A DNA stretch of 5,091 bases, taken from the NCBI GenBank assembly GCA_030637845.1, contig DAOWFT010000202.1:1-5091 (forward strand). Reading direction: 5' to 3'. How positions within the stretch are numbered: position 1 is the first letter of the stretch; the number at the start of each line of letters is the position of its first letter. Both the position numbers and the translations under genes were made by a program. This DNA is from Thalassospiraceae bacterium. Its GTDB lineage: Bacteria; Pseudomonadota; Alphaproteobacteria; Rhodospirillales; Magnetovibrionaceae. The notes under the pieces are model-generated. The model was given only the letters and a program-made list of their open reading frames with translations, was not told where the DNA came from and did no database searches. Below are positions 4,984 to 5,091 of this stretch, piece after piece.

Positions 4984-5014
4984 GTGCGCGGCCAGCTTGG
5001 ATTTCCGAGCCGTT

Positions 5015-5091
<77 letters not shown>

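Overview
The window looks like ordinary chromosomal DNA of a Gram-negative bacterium, most likely an alphaproteobacterium. The evidence for this is protein resemblance recalled from memory: the cysteine synthase belongs to the subfamily with the 'TAGNTG' motif and the C-terminal '...GTRYQSKLFNP' segment, which I know from rhizobia and relatives. The SseA and DadA types fit the same group. Base composition looks moderate, with AT-rich intergenic gaps. No transposase, phage gene, CRISPR array or other mobile element is visible, and coding density is high.

Layout. Positions 1-3892 carry five genes, all on the minus strand. In transcription order (right to left) they are dadA (D-amino-acid dehydrogenase, 3892-2627), a CopD-like four-helix membrane protein (2544-2077), a NudF-type Nudix hydrolase (2071-1406, GTG start 5 bases after the previous stop codon), a cysteine synthase (1269-271) and the 5' end of sseA (3-mercaptopyruvate sulfurtransferase, 174 to the window edge). 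On the plus strand, divergent from dadA, are a stand-alone NAD(P)H-hydrate dehydratase (3979-4944) and the first 77 bases of a tRNA-Leu(UAG) gene (5015 onward, cut by the window end) with its own promoter.

How the genes relate. cysK and sseA form a small sulfur module: cysteine is made by one, and mercaptopyruvate derived from cysteine is used by the other. The CopD-like gene and nudF look translationally coupled. NudF and the hydrate dehydratase both deal with damaged or spent NAD-related metabolites, but they lie in separate, divergent units. dadA has no alanine racemase neighbour here.

The most useful non-coding signals are four. First, a strong promoter for cysK is abutted by a perfect 10-bp inverted repeat, a probable operator. 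Second, an 8-bp hairpin at the copD-like/nudF junction has the stop codon, an SD-like GGGG and the GTG start within or at its edge. Third, two interleaved inverted repeats lie around the sseA start. Fourth, two adjacent in-frame tandem duplications lie inside the dehydratase gene. I see no evidence for a wholly new multi-gene system; the interest lies in these regulatory structures and gene variants.
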